Below, in pieces: positions 9,701 through 17,181 of a DNA stretch of 33,117 bases. The position numbers were made by a program, and so were the translations under genes. Origin of the DNA: Lewinellaceae bacterium. GTDB lineage: Bacteria; Bacteroidota; Bacteroidia; Chitinophagales; Saprospiraceae. Below the pieces are notes generated by a model. The model searched no databases, was not told the DNA's origin, and saw nothing but the letters and a program-made list of their open reading frames with translations. Positions within the stretch are counted from its first letter, which is position 1, and every line of letters begins with the position of its first letter. The DNA is taken from positions 1 through 33,117 of the forward strand of contig JAHEJC010000021.1 in assembly GCA_024639065.1 (NCBI GenBank), in the 5' to 3' direction.

Positions 9701-10187
9701 TGATATTGTCATCATTTTTACGGGTGTAGGGATTATTTCTTTGGCAGGTGTTGTAGTGAATAATGCCATTGTGCTTATTGATTATATAAATCTGGTAATG
9801 AAACGAAAACGGGAGACCTTGGGCCTCTCAAAAACAAATGGTCTTTCCAATTATGATATCAAAGAATCTATTATTCAAGGAGGTGCCACGAGACTGAGAC
9901 CGGTATTATTGACAGCGATTACTACAGTACTTGGCCTAATCCCATTAGCGATTGGGTTTAACTTTAATTTCTTCACCTTAATCTCTGAATTGGATCCAAA
10001 GATATTTATTGGAGGAGATAATACCGCTATGTGGGGACCCATGGCTTGGACCATTATTTATGGATTGATATTCGCTACTTTTTTGACCTTGGTTATTGTC
10101 CCTGTGATGTACTGGTTGGCTTATCGATTGAAGCGATGGGTGGTGAATCTTTTTACCGCAAAGCCAACTACACTGACAGCGGCATAG
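6732..10187 (+). CDS. RND efflux permease (AcrB/HAE family)
   Basis: A 1151-residue inner-membrane proton-driven exporter with the family layout: TM1 near residues 25-45, a large periplasmic loop with FGNSAAEIENLVSRPLE, a TM2-6 block, a second TM1-like helix with FVELPMGKDIEATN after it, a second loop and TM8-12. In TM4 the proton-relay pair aligned to AcrB D407-D408 is D413-N414 (VDNAIV). In TM10, N1010 occupies the place of AcrB K940 (VVNNAIVLIDY). This variant relay is normal for a subgroup of RND pumps common in Bacteroidota. It forms the tripartite pump with the two preceding genes. The export substrate is unknown. Confidence 0.93.
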   Translation: MEIPKQNPEQKVKRYFGLTNLAVDNSVSIFIIGLIIIIFGVQSYNRMPKETYPEVSFPQIFINTPYFGNSAAEIENLVSRPLEKEIQSITGIKNVNSTSMQDYSVIIAEFESDVDIEEAKRKVKDAVDVAKSELPDDISQDPFVTDINLSEIPIMTVNVSGDFSNDELKSYAEYIQDKLEDIDDVSDVDMKGALEREVQIDVDILKMQAREISYADIASAVSSENVNMSGGEMVNNEFRRAVRVVGEFESVDELEELIVKSEFQKPVYLKDVATVRMGYKDRTSYARSDQLPVISLDVIKRKGGNLLDVSDEIKILVEEAERELPENVSISIFNDQSVYTRNEVDNLLNSIISGVILVTLVLLFFLGLRNAIFVGIAIPLSMLMGILWLNFTGVTMNIVVLFSLILALGLLVDNAIVTVENIYRYMQNGYDGITAAKLGAGEVAGPIIASTATTLAAFLPLAFWPGLMGDFMKYLPITLIIVLTSSLFVALVINPVFTSQFMKIDVKSDDVAGYNRKRKNVLKGMLAMLILGIAAHFGSVQWLRNILGIGLIITFLNFFVLRPAAFIFQNSWLPVLENAYNRFIRFALKKYNPLWFFAGTFGLLFFALFLMGVFAPKIVFFPSADPMYVNAFVELPMGKDIEATNRNMKDLELQVAKIVEPYRDIVEPVLSQIGENTSDPNSPPEPGASPHKARLTVSFVESRYRKGISTFDVMSEIREGLADIPGIQIIVDKNADGPPTGKPINIELRGEDVNVLANISDNLIDFINAKNIGGIEELKADVTIGKPELIINIDRKAARRYEVSTFAIADAIRTSIFGKEVSKFKDGEDEYPIQLRMNEVARNKIEDILNQKITFRNMATGNISQVPISAVASIDYSSSFSSIKRKNAERMITVYSNVLTGYNANEVVANIQSEFTDFEMPEGYSYKFTGEQEEQAKEMEFLSTAFTIAILTIFFIIVAQFNSVISPFIIVLSILFSTIGVFLGYIVSGNDIVIIFTGVGIISLAGVVVNNAIVLIDYINLVMKRKRETLGLSKTNGLSNYDIKESIIQGGATRLRPVLLTAITTVLGLIPLAIGFNFNFFTLISELDPKIFIGGDNTAMWGPMAWTIIYGLIFATFLTLVIVPVMYWLAYRLKRWVVNLFTAKPTTLTAA

Positions 10188-10211
10188 AATAAAGACGGAT
10201 TAGTTAGTACG

Positions 10212-10260
10212 GGGAAAATATGGGAATCTGATAATAGATTTTGTATTTTAATCTTTTCCC
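10212..10260 (+). terminator. possible hairpin terminator of efflux operon
   Basis: GGGAAAA (10212-10218) pairs perfectly with TTTTCCC (10254-10260). Inside it AATCT (10225-10229) pairs with AGATT (10236-10240) around a 6-base loop and is followed by a T-rich run. It lies 25 bases after the pump stop. The large outer loop makes a simple intrinsic terminator uncertain. Confidence 0.35.
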
Positions 10261-10377
10261 AGAAACAAATTTTCAGTATTACAAATTGAATAAGTAAGCC
10301 TGAAGCATCAGAATGAGCTGGTTTCTCGTTTTATTTTCGAAGAACCAACATCCGGTCACGCTGTAAAATATAATTCT

Positions 10378-10878
10378 ATGAAAAATCTAAAATCGACATT
10401 CATAATTATTCCAACATTCCTCCTTTTATTATTAAGTATTTTTGCCTTTAATAATGATAATGTAAATAAGGTTGATTTTTCAGAAAGGATTGTTGTTCGG
10501 CAAGACACTACGTTTGATGCAGAAGCAGCCCTAGCAGAATTAAGAGAAAAAATTAAAGGAAGAGAAAACGAACCAGCCGAAGATGTTTATGAGAATCTTG
10601 AGATTCTAAATCAGATGCCTGCTGGACGGTTTTTGAATATTATGAATAGAGCTTTCAATAACTCGCTTGGAGTAAGTTGTGATCACTGTCATAATCCTGA
10701 TTCTTGGGAAAGCGATGAAAAACCGACAAAACAAATTACCAGGGATATGTGGAAAATGGTAGGGACTATTAATCAAGAATTACTCGCGAATATTGACAAC
10801 CTTCAAAGTGAAAGGCCGGCGGTAAATTGTACAGTCTGTCATCGAGGTGAAATCAAGCCAAGTTTCTCTATAAAATAG
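10378..10878 (+). CDS. exported two-haem cytochrome, reaction-centre-subunit-like
   Basis: A 166-residue periplasmic protein. A signal peptide or anchor (about residues 1-24) is followed by a charged helix and two haem motifs, CDHCH at 101-105 and CTVCHRG at 151-157. The LNQMPAGRFLNIMNRAFNNSLGVSCDHCH context resembles the photosynthetic reaction centre cytochrome c subunit fold found in many non-phototrophic Bacteroidota and acidobacterial proteins, where it is a general electron carrier. Nothing here suggests photosynthesis. It stands alone: its stop is 7 bases from the convergent serine hydrolase stop. No clear TAnnTTTG promoter is seen in the 190 bases upstream. Confidence 0.82.
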   Translation: MKNLKSTFIIIPTFLLLLLSIFAFNNDNVNKVDFSERIVVRQDTTFDAEAALAELREKIKGRENEPAEDVYENLEILNQMPAGRFLNIMNRAFNNSLGVSCDHCHNPDSWESDEKPTKQITRDMWKMVGTINQELLANIDNLQSERPAVNCTVCHRGEIKPSFSIK

Positions 10879-10885
10879 TTGATAT

Positions 10886-12187
10886 TTATTCCAGCACACT
10901 GGCATAAATCATAGCATACAACCTGGTCCAGAAATCCTCTCTATAAAATGGTACTATCTGAGTCATGCCCACAAAAATAAGCTCCTCTTCTGGATCAATA
11001 AAGTATTTTGTATTAAAGTATCCACCCCATTCAAATGTACCTGCTGATTTGGCAGACCAGGCTTCTACTGCTTTGGTTTTGGTTTCAAATCCTAAACCAT
11101 AAGTAATACCAGGAAGTTGGCTATACCCTTTACCCTGCTTGTTGAGTATGCTCAACTGATCCGACGTCATTAATTCAATGGTATTTCTACTTAGAAGTTT
11201 TTGTCGGTTGTATAAAAGGTCGTCTAATAAGGTTTGTATAAACCGAGCATAATCCAATGTAGTCCCGGAAAGGCCTCCACCGCCAGCATAATGATGGTTG
11301 TCCTCAATGGTAGGATAATTGTTGACATTAAGTTCTCCGGAAGAGGGCATCATAATTAATTTTCCTGATTGATCAAGTGAAAATATAGGAACAAGCCGAT
11401 CATGTTTTTCTTGCGGTAAGTGAAAATAGGTATCCGGCATTTCCACGACATCAAAAATGTGCTGTTTGAAATATTCGTCTAATTCCATTTCACTGACTAT
11501 TTCAACTATTCGTCCCAACACCTCCATGTTAAGTCCATACATATAACGCGTACCCGGTTCGAAAATTAAAGGTACTTCTGCTAAGCGATTTACCATTTCC
11601 CCAGTGGTCCAGGAATGGTGAAAGAGTCCAGCTTCATGCATTCCAAACTCCTCATAAATAGTATGAATTTTACCTGGATTGAAAGTGGCATACGTTATAC
11701 CTGAAGTGTGCGTTAATAAATGTCTTATGGTTATGTCTTTCTTTGCAGGGATGGTGGTATACGAGGAATCAGCTCCATTAAATGTATCCACAATTTTCAT
11801 TTCTTTAAAAGCGGGAATATAATAATGAATGGGATCATCCAATCCCAACATTCCGTTTTCATAAAGCTGCATTATAGCTGTAGTCGTCACTGCTTTGGTC
11901 ATGGAAGCTATTCTGAAGATATCATCATTTTTATAGGGGGTTGATTGATCCAGGGTTTTACGCCCATGGCTTTTAAAATAGGCTATTTTACCTTTTCGGG
12001 CTATCAAGAACACTCCTCCAGGCATAGATGGATTTTCGATATATCTGTTGATAAAAGCATCGATTTTATCTAAACGAGTAGTGGAAATTCCTACAGTATT
12101 AGGCGATGCCGACTCAAATCCCTGAGCAATTGTGACCGTAATGGAGAAAACTGAAAATGCTAAAATCCAACTTATTTTTTTCATCAT
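10886..12187 (-). CDS. exported serine hydrolase, class C beta-lactamase fold
   Basis: A 433-residue protein with a signal peptide cleaved near IAQG. The beta-lactamase/transpeptidase-like fold shows the SxxK motif SMTK at S95-K98, a Tyr motif at YGL (about Y217) and HYAGGGGLSGT plus FEWGG near the C-terminus. Such proteins act as envelope esterases, D-amino-peptidases or carboxypeptidases; resistance to beta-lactams is not implied. The start is the first of two adjacent ATGs (12187 and 12184), 4 bases after the oxidoreductase stop. The longer open frame to 12241 would bury the signal peptide. It is the last gene of the acyl-CoA ligase unit. Confidence 0.85.
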   Translation of the reverse strand: MMKKISWILAFSVFSITVTIAQGFESASPNTVGISTTRLDKIDAFINRYIENPSMPGGVFLIARKGKIAYFKSHGRKTLDQSTPYKNDDIFRIASMTKAVTTTAIMQLYENGMLGLDDPIHYYIPAFKEMKIVDTFNGADSSYTTIPAKKDITIRHLLTHTSGITYATFNPGKIHTIYEEFGMHEAGLFHHSWTTGEMVNRLAEVPLIFEPGTRYMYGLNMEVLGRIVEIVSEMELDEYFKQHIFDVVEMPDTYFHLPQEKHDRLVPIFSLDQSGKLIMMPSSGELNVNNYPTIEDNHHYAGGGGLSGTTLDYARFIQTLLDDLLYNRQKLLSRNTIELMTSDQLSILNKQGKGYSQLPGITYGLGFETKTKAVEAWSAKSAGTFEWGGYFNTKYFIDPEEELIFVGMTQIVPFYREDFWTRLYAMIYASVLE

Positions 12188-12191
12188 TAAT

Positions 12192-13193
12192 TCATTTTTC
12201 TTCACCGACTTGTAAAATGAGTTTTCCGAGTTTTTCTCCACTGAACAGCCTTAGAAAAGTATCATAAAAATTTTCTATTCCTTTACAAATATGTTCTTTG
12301 GATTTCAACTGTCCTTGTGCCATCCATTGAGCCATCTCCGCGACTCCTTGGGTGAATCGATCTGCATAGTCTAGGATGATGAATCCTTCCATACGGGCTC
12401 TATTAACCAAAAGGGAAAGATAATTAGAGGGACCTTCAGTGGTTGAACTGTTATATTGCGAGATGGCACCACAAATCACTACTCGTGCATTTCTTCTTAA
12501 TTTAGTAAGTGCTAGGTTTAATATTTCTCCACCGACATTGTCAAAAAAAACGTCAATACCTTTAGGACACTTTTCTTTTAAGGCAGTCCGTAAGTTATTA
12601 TTTTTATAATCTATCGCTGAATCAAAACCGAGTTCATTGATTAGATAATTACATTTTTGTTGGCCACCAGCTATTCCTACGACTTCGCACCCTTTAATTT
12701 TGGCAATTTGGCCAGCTATGCTACCCACTGCACCGGCAGCTCCTGAAATGAGTACGCGGTCGCCCGCCTTAATTTTACCTACATCCAACATGCCAAAATA
12801 GGCGGTTAGTCCTGGCATGCCCAATGTGCCTGTGTAAACAGGTAAGGGGACAATGGCAGGATCCACTTTGTGCCACCCTCTGCCTTTTGATACCACATAT
12901 TGTTGAACACCTCCTGTACCATACACATAATCACCTACTTGATATTTCTGATTTTTTGATTGGATTACTTTACCCACACTCCCCGCTCTCATCACTTCCC
13001 CAATTTGCACTGGAGGGAGGTAAGATTTGACATCATTTAACCACCCACGCATTGCTGGGTCCATGGAAATATAATATTGTTCTACTAATATCTGATCCTC
13101 GCTCGGAGCAGGTACTTCCGATTCAATGAGCTTCCATGTATCTGCATCCGGGACACCAGTTGGCCGTTTATTAAGAATAACTTTTTTGTTCAT
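12192..13193 (-). CDS. NADP-dependent MDR oxidoreductase (CurA/LTB4DH-like)
   Basis: A cytosolic medium-chain dehydrogenase/reductase without zinc, about 333 residues, like prostaglandin/leukotriene B4 reductases and CurA that reduce enone double bonds. Visible elements are KRPTGVPDADTWKL at the N-terminus, ISMDPAMRGWLND, the nucleotide-binding GAAGAVGSIAGQIAK, FDNVGGEILN and ICGAISQYN. I start at the ATG at 13193 (MNKKVILNKRP), where family similarity begins. An ATG at 13235 is also open and would overlap the acyl-CoA ligase end by 11 bases. The gene lies between a fatty acyl-CoA ligase and a hydrolase, which suggests unsaturated lipid or aldehyde metabolism, but this is inference. Confidence 0.86.
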   Translation of the reverse strand: MNKKVILNKRPTGVPDADTWKLIESEVPAPSEDQILVEQYYISMDPAMRGWLNDVKSYLPPVQIGEVMRAGSVGKVIQSKNQKYQVGDYVYGTGGVQQYVVSKGRGWHKVDPAIVPLPVYTGTLGMPGLTAYFGMLDVGKIKAGDRVLISGAAGAVGSIAGQIAKIKGCEVVGIAGGQQKCNYLINELGFDSAIDYKNNNLRTALKEKCPKGIDVFFDNVGGEILNLALTKLRRNARVVICGAISQYNSSTTEGPSNYLSLLVNRARMEGFIILDYADRFTQGVAEMAQWMAQGQLKSKEHICKGIENFYDTFLRLFSGEKLGKLILQVGEEK

Positions 13194-13224
13194 CAACTTT
13201 TGTACTGCAGTTTTTTCTACATTT

Positions 13225-15048
13225 TTATTCAGCATACATTGCTTCTATTTCATGTTCAAACTTTTTAAGGATAACCCGGCGCTTTAATTTTAGGGTGGGG
13301 GTTAGTTCGGCTTCTGCACCATCAGGATGGTTGGGTAACCAAGTTATTGGAAGCACTTTAAAATTTTTGATTTGTTCCACATGACTAAATTCAGGATTAC
13401 ATTTGTCCAGTATTTCCTGATATCTTGCTATAACCTTTTCGTTGCTAACTACTTCTTTTAAATTTTTCCATTCAACTCCATTATTTTTGCACCAATCTTT
13501 GAGTGCGGGCTCAGCAGGTACTATGAGGGCTGAAACATATTTTTGTCTATCGCCGACCACCATAATTTGCTCTACCAGGAAATCTTCTTTAATTCGATTT
13601 TCAATCGGGGCAGGGGCCACATATTTTCCACCTGAAGTTTTCAGTAGTTCTTTTTTGCGGTCAGTAATCTTTAAATACTGGTGATTATGCTTGGTTATAT
13701 ACTTACCTACATCTCCCGTTCTAAACCATTTTTTGCCATCAATTTCTTTAAAAGCTTTATCATTGGCTTCAGGGCTTTTGTAATATCCCTGAGTTATGTT
13801 AGGTCCTCGAGCTAGAATTTCACCTTCATCTTCACCATAGTCTCCCTCCGATGCGTCAATATATAATTCTACGCCATTAATTACTTGGCCAACGGTTCCG
13901 AGACAGGCACCATATTTTTCCATTGTGTTGACAGTTAATGTAGGAGAAGTCTCAGTAAGCCCGTAGCCTTCTCGAACCGGTATACCCGCCGCATTAAATA
14001 CTTTGAGCATCTTGAGAGGACATGGTGCTGCTCCGGTAACAATAAGTTTAACGTTACCACCCAGTGCTTCCCTCCACTTACTGAAAATCAGCTTATCGGC
14101 AACAGCCCATTTCACTTTAGACAAGATGGACCTTTTTTCATATAAATCGAAGTCATCCGTCAGGCTCAATGCCCAGAAAAAGAGCTTCTTCTTTACTCCT
14201 TCTAATGCAAGTCCCTTGTTATAGATGGCTTCATAAACTTTCTCCAATAATCTTGGAACTGTGGAGAAACAAACAGGTTTTACATGCGCGAGATCACCAT
14301 CCGGCCCTCCAAGATTATCCAAGCCAGTATAATGTGTGGATGCACATTTGTACATGTAAGCGTATGAAACAGCTCGTTCGAATATATGGCAAAGAGGTAA
14401 AAAGCTAAGTGTAGATTCACCGGAGTCAAAAGTCAAAACCATCGCGGTTTCCTTTACAACATGGGTAATATTAGTATGCGAAAGCATGACACCTTTAGGA
14501 TTGCCCGTAGTTCCGGAAGTATAAATAATTGTAGCTAAATCATCACCTTTAGTTTTTTGGCGAATTTCTTCGGTTCTTTCCAAATGTTTCTCATCAAAAA
14601 TATCTTCCCAATAAGGTTTTCCATCCACCTGCTCGAAAGTGTAAATCTTATCAAGGGTTGCAATATTTGGTCGAGCTGCGCTTAGCTTGGAATAAAGATC
14701 CTGGCCTCCACAAAAAGCCATTTTCACTTCCGCTTGGTTTAGAATGTATTCATATTCTCTAGAACTTATAGTAGGGTAGAGCGGTACACTTACACCTCCG
14801 GCGAATTGAATAGCTAAATCCATGATAGTCCACTCTGGTCTATTCTTGTAACTGACGATGGCTATTTTATCTCCCGGAAGAATGCCATCTGTGATCATAC
14901 CGGATGCCGCACGCTCAGCTATTTTTATCAATTCGTCGGTAGAATAAAAATACCATTCGCCGTTTTCGTCTTTGCCACCAAAGGACTTTTCGAGTGGATG
15001 TGTAGCTTGTTGATTATATATAAAATCGAATAGTCTTTTAATTTCCAT
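13225..15048 (-). CDS. long-chain fatty acid-CoA ligase (AMP-binding)
   Basis: A 607-residue adenylate-forming enzyme that activates fatty acids to acyl-CoA through an acyl-AMP. Motifs in order are IIYTSGTTGNPKG (174-186), a family HIFERAVSY segment, REGYGLTETSP (about 356-366), WFRTGDVG and DRKKELLKTSGGKYVAP, the last being the FadD15-type long-chain group with the C-terminal hinge. Length matches bacterial long-chain ligases of the AMP-dependent synthetase type. It is the first gene of a three-gene minus-strand unit. A short inverted repeat lies 14-37 bases upstream of its ATG. Confidence 0.92.
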   Translation of the reverse strand: MEIKRLFDFIYNQQATHPLEKSFGGKDENGEWYFYSTDELIKIAERAASGMITDGILPGDKIAIVSYKNRPEWTIMDLAIQFAGGVSVPLYPTISSREYEYILNQAEVKMAFCGGQDLYSKLSAARPNIATLDKIYTFEQVDGKPYWEDIFDEKHLERTEEIRQKTKGDDLATIIYTSGTTGNPKGVMLSHTNITHVVKETAMVLTFDSGESTLSFLPLCHIFERAVSYAYMYKCASTHYTGLDNLGGPDGDLAHVKPVCFSTVPRLLEKVYEAIYNKGLALEGVKKKLFFWALSLTDDFDLYEKRSILSKVKWAVADKLIFSKWREALGGNVKLIVTGAAPCPLKMLKVFNAAGIPVREGYGLTETSPTLTVNTMEKYGACLGTVGQVINGVELYIDASEGDYGEDEGEILARGPNITQGYYKSPEANDKAFKEIDGKKWFRTGDVGKYITKHNHQYLKITDRKKELLKTSGGKYVAPAPIENRIKEDFLVEQIMVVGDRQKYVSALIVPAEPALKDWCKNNGVEWKNLKEVVSNEKVIARYQEILDKCNPEFSHVEQIKNFKVLPITWLPNHPDGAEAELTPTLKLKRRVILKKFEHEIEAMYAE

Positions 15049-15061
15049 CTTGTTTAAATTA

Positions 15062-15085
15062 AGTTGATTATCATTTACATCAACT
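15062..15085. promoter_or_regulatory. inverted repeat upstream of acyl-CoA ligase
   Basis: AGTTGAT and ATCAACT are perfect 7-base arms with a 10-base spacer, 14-37 bases upstream of the ligase ATG. It could be an operator or an mRNA leader hairpin. No matching known operator is assigned. Confidence 0.35.
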
Positions 15086-15435
15086 CAATATAATTAATTG
15101 TGTTGGAAGATTAAATTATGTCAAGATTAAAAGCTAGTATTTAATATGGTGTTGTTACATTTCATAGGAGCAAAACGCTTGTTTTTTCATAATTGAATAT
15201 TATTTGAAGGAGATACATATGATCCAAAAAAAGTTTAAAGATTCTTATTGACGTGTTGAAAAGAGCTACTATTTTAATGTGTAAAGTTCAACGATATTGT
15301 CATTGTGAGAAATACGATGTATCTTTAGAGAAGACCAGTTGGATAATTTGGATAGCTACTAAATTGATTTCCATTGATACCCAATTTGGTCATCAATAGA
15401 CAGTTTTTTGTGGAAGACTTAGGCCCTTAAATAGG

Positions 15436-15468
15436 TTTGCAAACATTAAGCTACTATTCAAATTTTTG
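15436..15468 (+). promoter_or_regulatory. candidate promoter of slipin gene
   Basis: TTTG at 15436-15439 and AATTTTTG at 15461-15468 (one mismatch to TAnnTTTG) have a 21-base spacer, identical to that of the efflux operon promoter. The box lies 23 bases before the ATG at 15492. Confidence 0.45.
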
Positions 15469-15491
15469 TCGATTCTAAAAAAACAAATATC

Positions 15492-16229
15492 ATGGATCCT
15501 TTATTATTTGCTGGAATTCTGGTGGGCATATTTTTAGCCGCTGGGATTCGCGTTGTATTTGAATATAAGCGAGCATTAAAGTTTAGATTTGGAAAATACA
15601 TTAAGACCCTTCAACCAGGTTTTAGATGGATCATACCCCTGGTTGAAACGGTGCAGATAGTCGATATTCGAGTTATCACTATCAATATAATCTCGCAGGA
15701 AGTAATGACGGAAGACAATGTACCTTGCAGCATTGACGGGGTTGTATTTTTTAGGATCAATAATCCTGAAAAAGCAGTACTGGAAGTTGAAGAGTATAAA
15801 TTTGCTATCACTCAATTAGCTCAAGCTGCGCTTAGAGATGTATGTGGAAAAGTAGAATTGGATACAATTCTATCAAAACGAGAAGAGATGGGTAAGAATA
15901 TTAAATCGATCGTTGAGGAGGAGACCAGAGAATGGGGTATTGAGATTATTGATGTCAAAATTAAGGACATCCAATTACCTGAAAATATGCGCAGAATGAT
16001 GGCTAATCAGGCGGAGGCTGAAAGATCCAGGAGAGCCAGAATTATTCTGGCTTTGGCTGAAGAACAAGCTGCCGGAAAGTTGTTAGAAGCAGGTAAACTC
16101 ATCGATCAATCTCCATCAGCCATCAAATTAAGGCTTTACCAAACTTTAGCCAACATAGCCTCTGAGAAAAATTCGACCATCCTGTTTCCATTCCCTGAAG
16201 AGGTATTACCCAGGGGTAACAAAGAATAG
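15492..16229 (+). CDS. slipin / stomatin-like SPFH-domain protein
   Basis: A 245-residue membrane-associated scaffold. An N-terminal hydrophobic hairpin (about residues 3-22) is followed by the SPFH/band 7 domain: RFGKYIKTLQPGFRWIIPLVE, DVRVITINI-type strand, ISQEVMTEDNVPCSIDGVVFFRI and LRDVCGKVELDTILSKRE, then the helical MANQAEAERSRRARI segment. Slipins organise membrane microdomains and are thought to regulate partner proteases or channels. In many genomes the partner is an NfeD protein encoded alongside; none is present within this window on either side. It is monocistronic, with a Bacteroidota-like promoter just upstream. Confidence 0.9.
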   Translation: MDPLLFAGILVGIFLAAGIRVVFEYKRALKFRFGKYIKTLQPGFRWIIPLVETVQIVDIRVITINIISQEVMTEDNVPCSIDGVVFFRINNPEKAVLEVEEYKFAITQLAQAALRDVCGKVELDTILSKREEMGKNIKSIVEEETREWGIEIIDVKIKDIQLPENMRRMMANQAEAERSRRARIILALAEEQAAGKLLEAGKLIDQSPSAIKLRLYQTLANIASEKNSTILFPFPEEVLPRGNKE

Positions 16230-16681
16230 GTTGAGATACGAGACCGCTACACTGTGATAGACAAGATCGCTGCGCTGAGAGATGTGAGGGTGTAGGTTTG
16301 TGGTTTTGAGTGCGGATTCCCGTCGAGCCAAGGCCAGTAAAATAATTGTATGTCTATGTTCCATTGAAATCTAAATTTCTAAACCCATCAACCTCTTAAC
16401 TTCAATAGAGATTAAGCAACGAGAAAAGTGACTGCTGCGATGAGAGAAAATTCCAAAACGTAATAAGGCAATACCCAATGGGCTTGATTTTTTTTATTTT
16501 TACATAATGACTGCAGGTATCTAAACAGGGCATTATTCTTTTTGCTAAAATTCGACCACCATTACCCCTATTCTAACTAATAAATTATATTTGATTAACT
16601 AAATTTTGTGGTCTAATTAAACCCTCGACACTAATTATGGCCATACTAAAGGAATAAAACCTAATACTTGTAAAATTAGTC
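16230..16681. other. 452-base intergenic region with degenerate repeats
   Basis: No coding frame is convincing here. GCTGCGCTGAGAGA at 16269-16282 recurs with one mismatch (GCTGCGATGAGAGA) at 16433-16446, and a weaker relative, CGCTACACTGTGATAG, lies at about 16247. A TATATTTG box at 16586-16593 lacks a matching TTTG at the normal distance. Confidence 0.55.
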
Positions 16682-17143
16682 ATGAGAAATAACCTGAAAC
16701 GATAGAACATTGTAATAATCTTACCTATCCTGTTGTAGTCCTATCAGTTATATGCAGTGACTTTTGTGTGGACTGGATTGATGGACAATAAATGGCACAC
16801 AGCTGCTAATTGGAATTTCAATGCTGTTCCTGGAGCTAGAGATACTGCAATAATCGAAAATGCTTTTGTTACTGTGGATATGAACCACTTTATTGCTAAA
16901 GTGATTCTTATGGACAGTCAATTATCCATATCTGGGTCGCTGACAGTCAATAATAATAATTCAAGCGATGGAATCATTGCAAAAGACAGCGATATCATTA
17001 TTCATTCAAGCTTGGAAGTGAATGGCGCAAATCGTAATGGGACAAATTTGGATAGTCTATCTAGCACAACCAACTTTGGAGAAGTAATCATTTATTGTGG
17101 TCATGCTGGTATTCTTAATGCCAGCCAGATTCTGCGGTTTTAA
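16682..17143 (+). pseudogene. secreted adhesin-like fragment with amber-interrupted signal
   Basis: The open part (GTG at 16757 to 17143) reads FVWTGLMDNKWHTAANWNFNAVPGARDTAIIENA, split here over a typical TW-x-G...NW...VPG.xD beta-strand unit of large secreted Bacteroidota proteins, then a beta-helix-like stretch. In the same frame upstream, from ATG 16682, there is a good signal peptide: MRNNLKR, TAG (16703-16705), NIVIILPILL, TAG (16736-16738), SYQLYA, then VTFVWTG. Two nonsense codons interrupt it and the protein ends after about 128 mature residues, much shorter than its relatives. It is most likely a decayed remnant. TAG is an ordinary stop for neighbouring genes, so recoding is unlikely. 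Confidence 0.6.
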
Positions 17144-17181
17144 AAAAGTCTCACTACTCACTACTTAATACCAAATACTTC

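Larger units (their letters stand above)
15049..15491. other. 443-base divergent intergenic region
   Basis: It separates the acyl-CoA ligase from the slipin. It holds an inverted repeat AGTTGAT/ATCAACT at 15062-15068 and 15079-15085, a strong AAGGAG ribosome-binding sequence before a ten-codon ORF at 15219-15251, and a candidate slipin promoter. I see no tRNA or conserved coding frame. Confidence 0.6.

Noticed and set aside
10601-10878. Photosynthesis-related role of the two-haem cytochrome
   Set aside because: The domain is common in non-phototrophs and no reaction centre or pigment gene is present.
10886-12187. Beta-lactam resistance gene
   Set aside because: SxxK and the fold are shared by many esterases and peptidases; the class C-specific KTG motif is not clear.
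13442-14408. Plus-strand ORFs of 70-80 codons inside the acyl-CoA ligase
   Set aside because: They lie antisense to a full-length conserved gene and look like codon shadows.
16703-16738. Amber codons as a recoded amino acid or readthrough signal
   Set aside because: TAG ends several normal neighbouring genes (efflux pump, slipin, TlpA-like, HAD), so it is a regular stop here; decay explains the pattern better.
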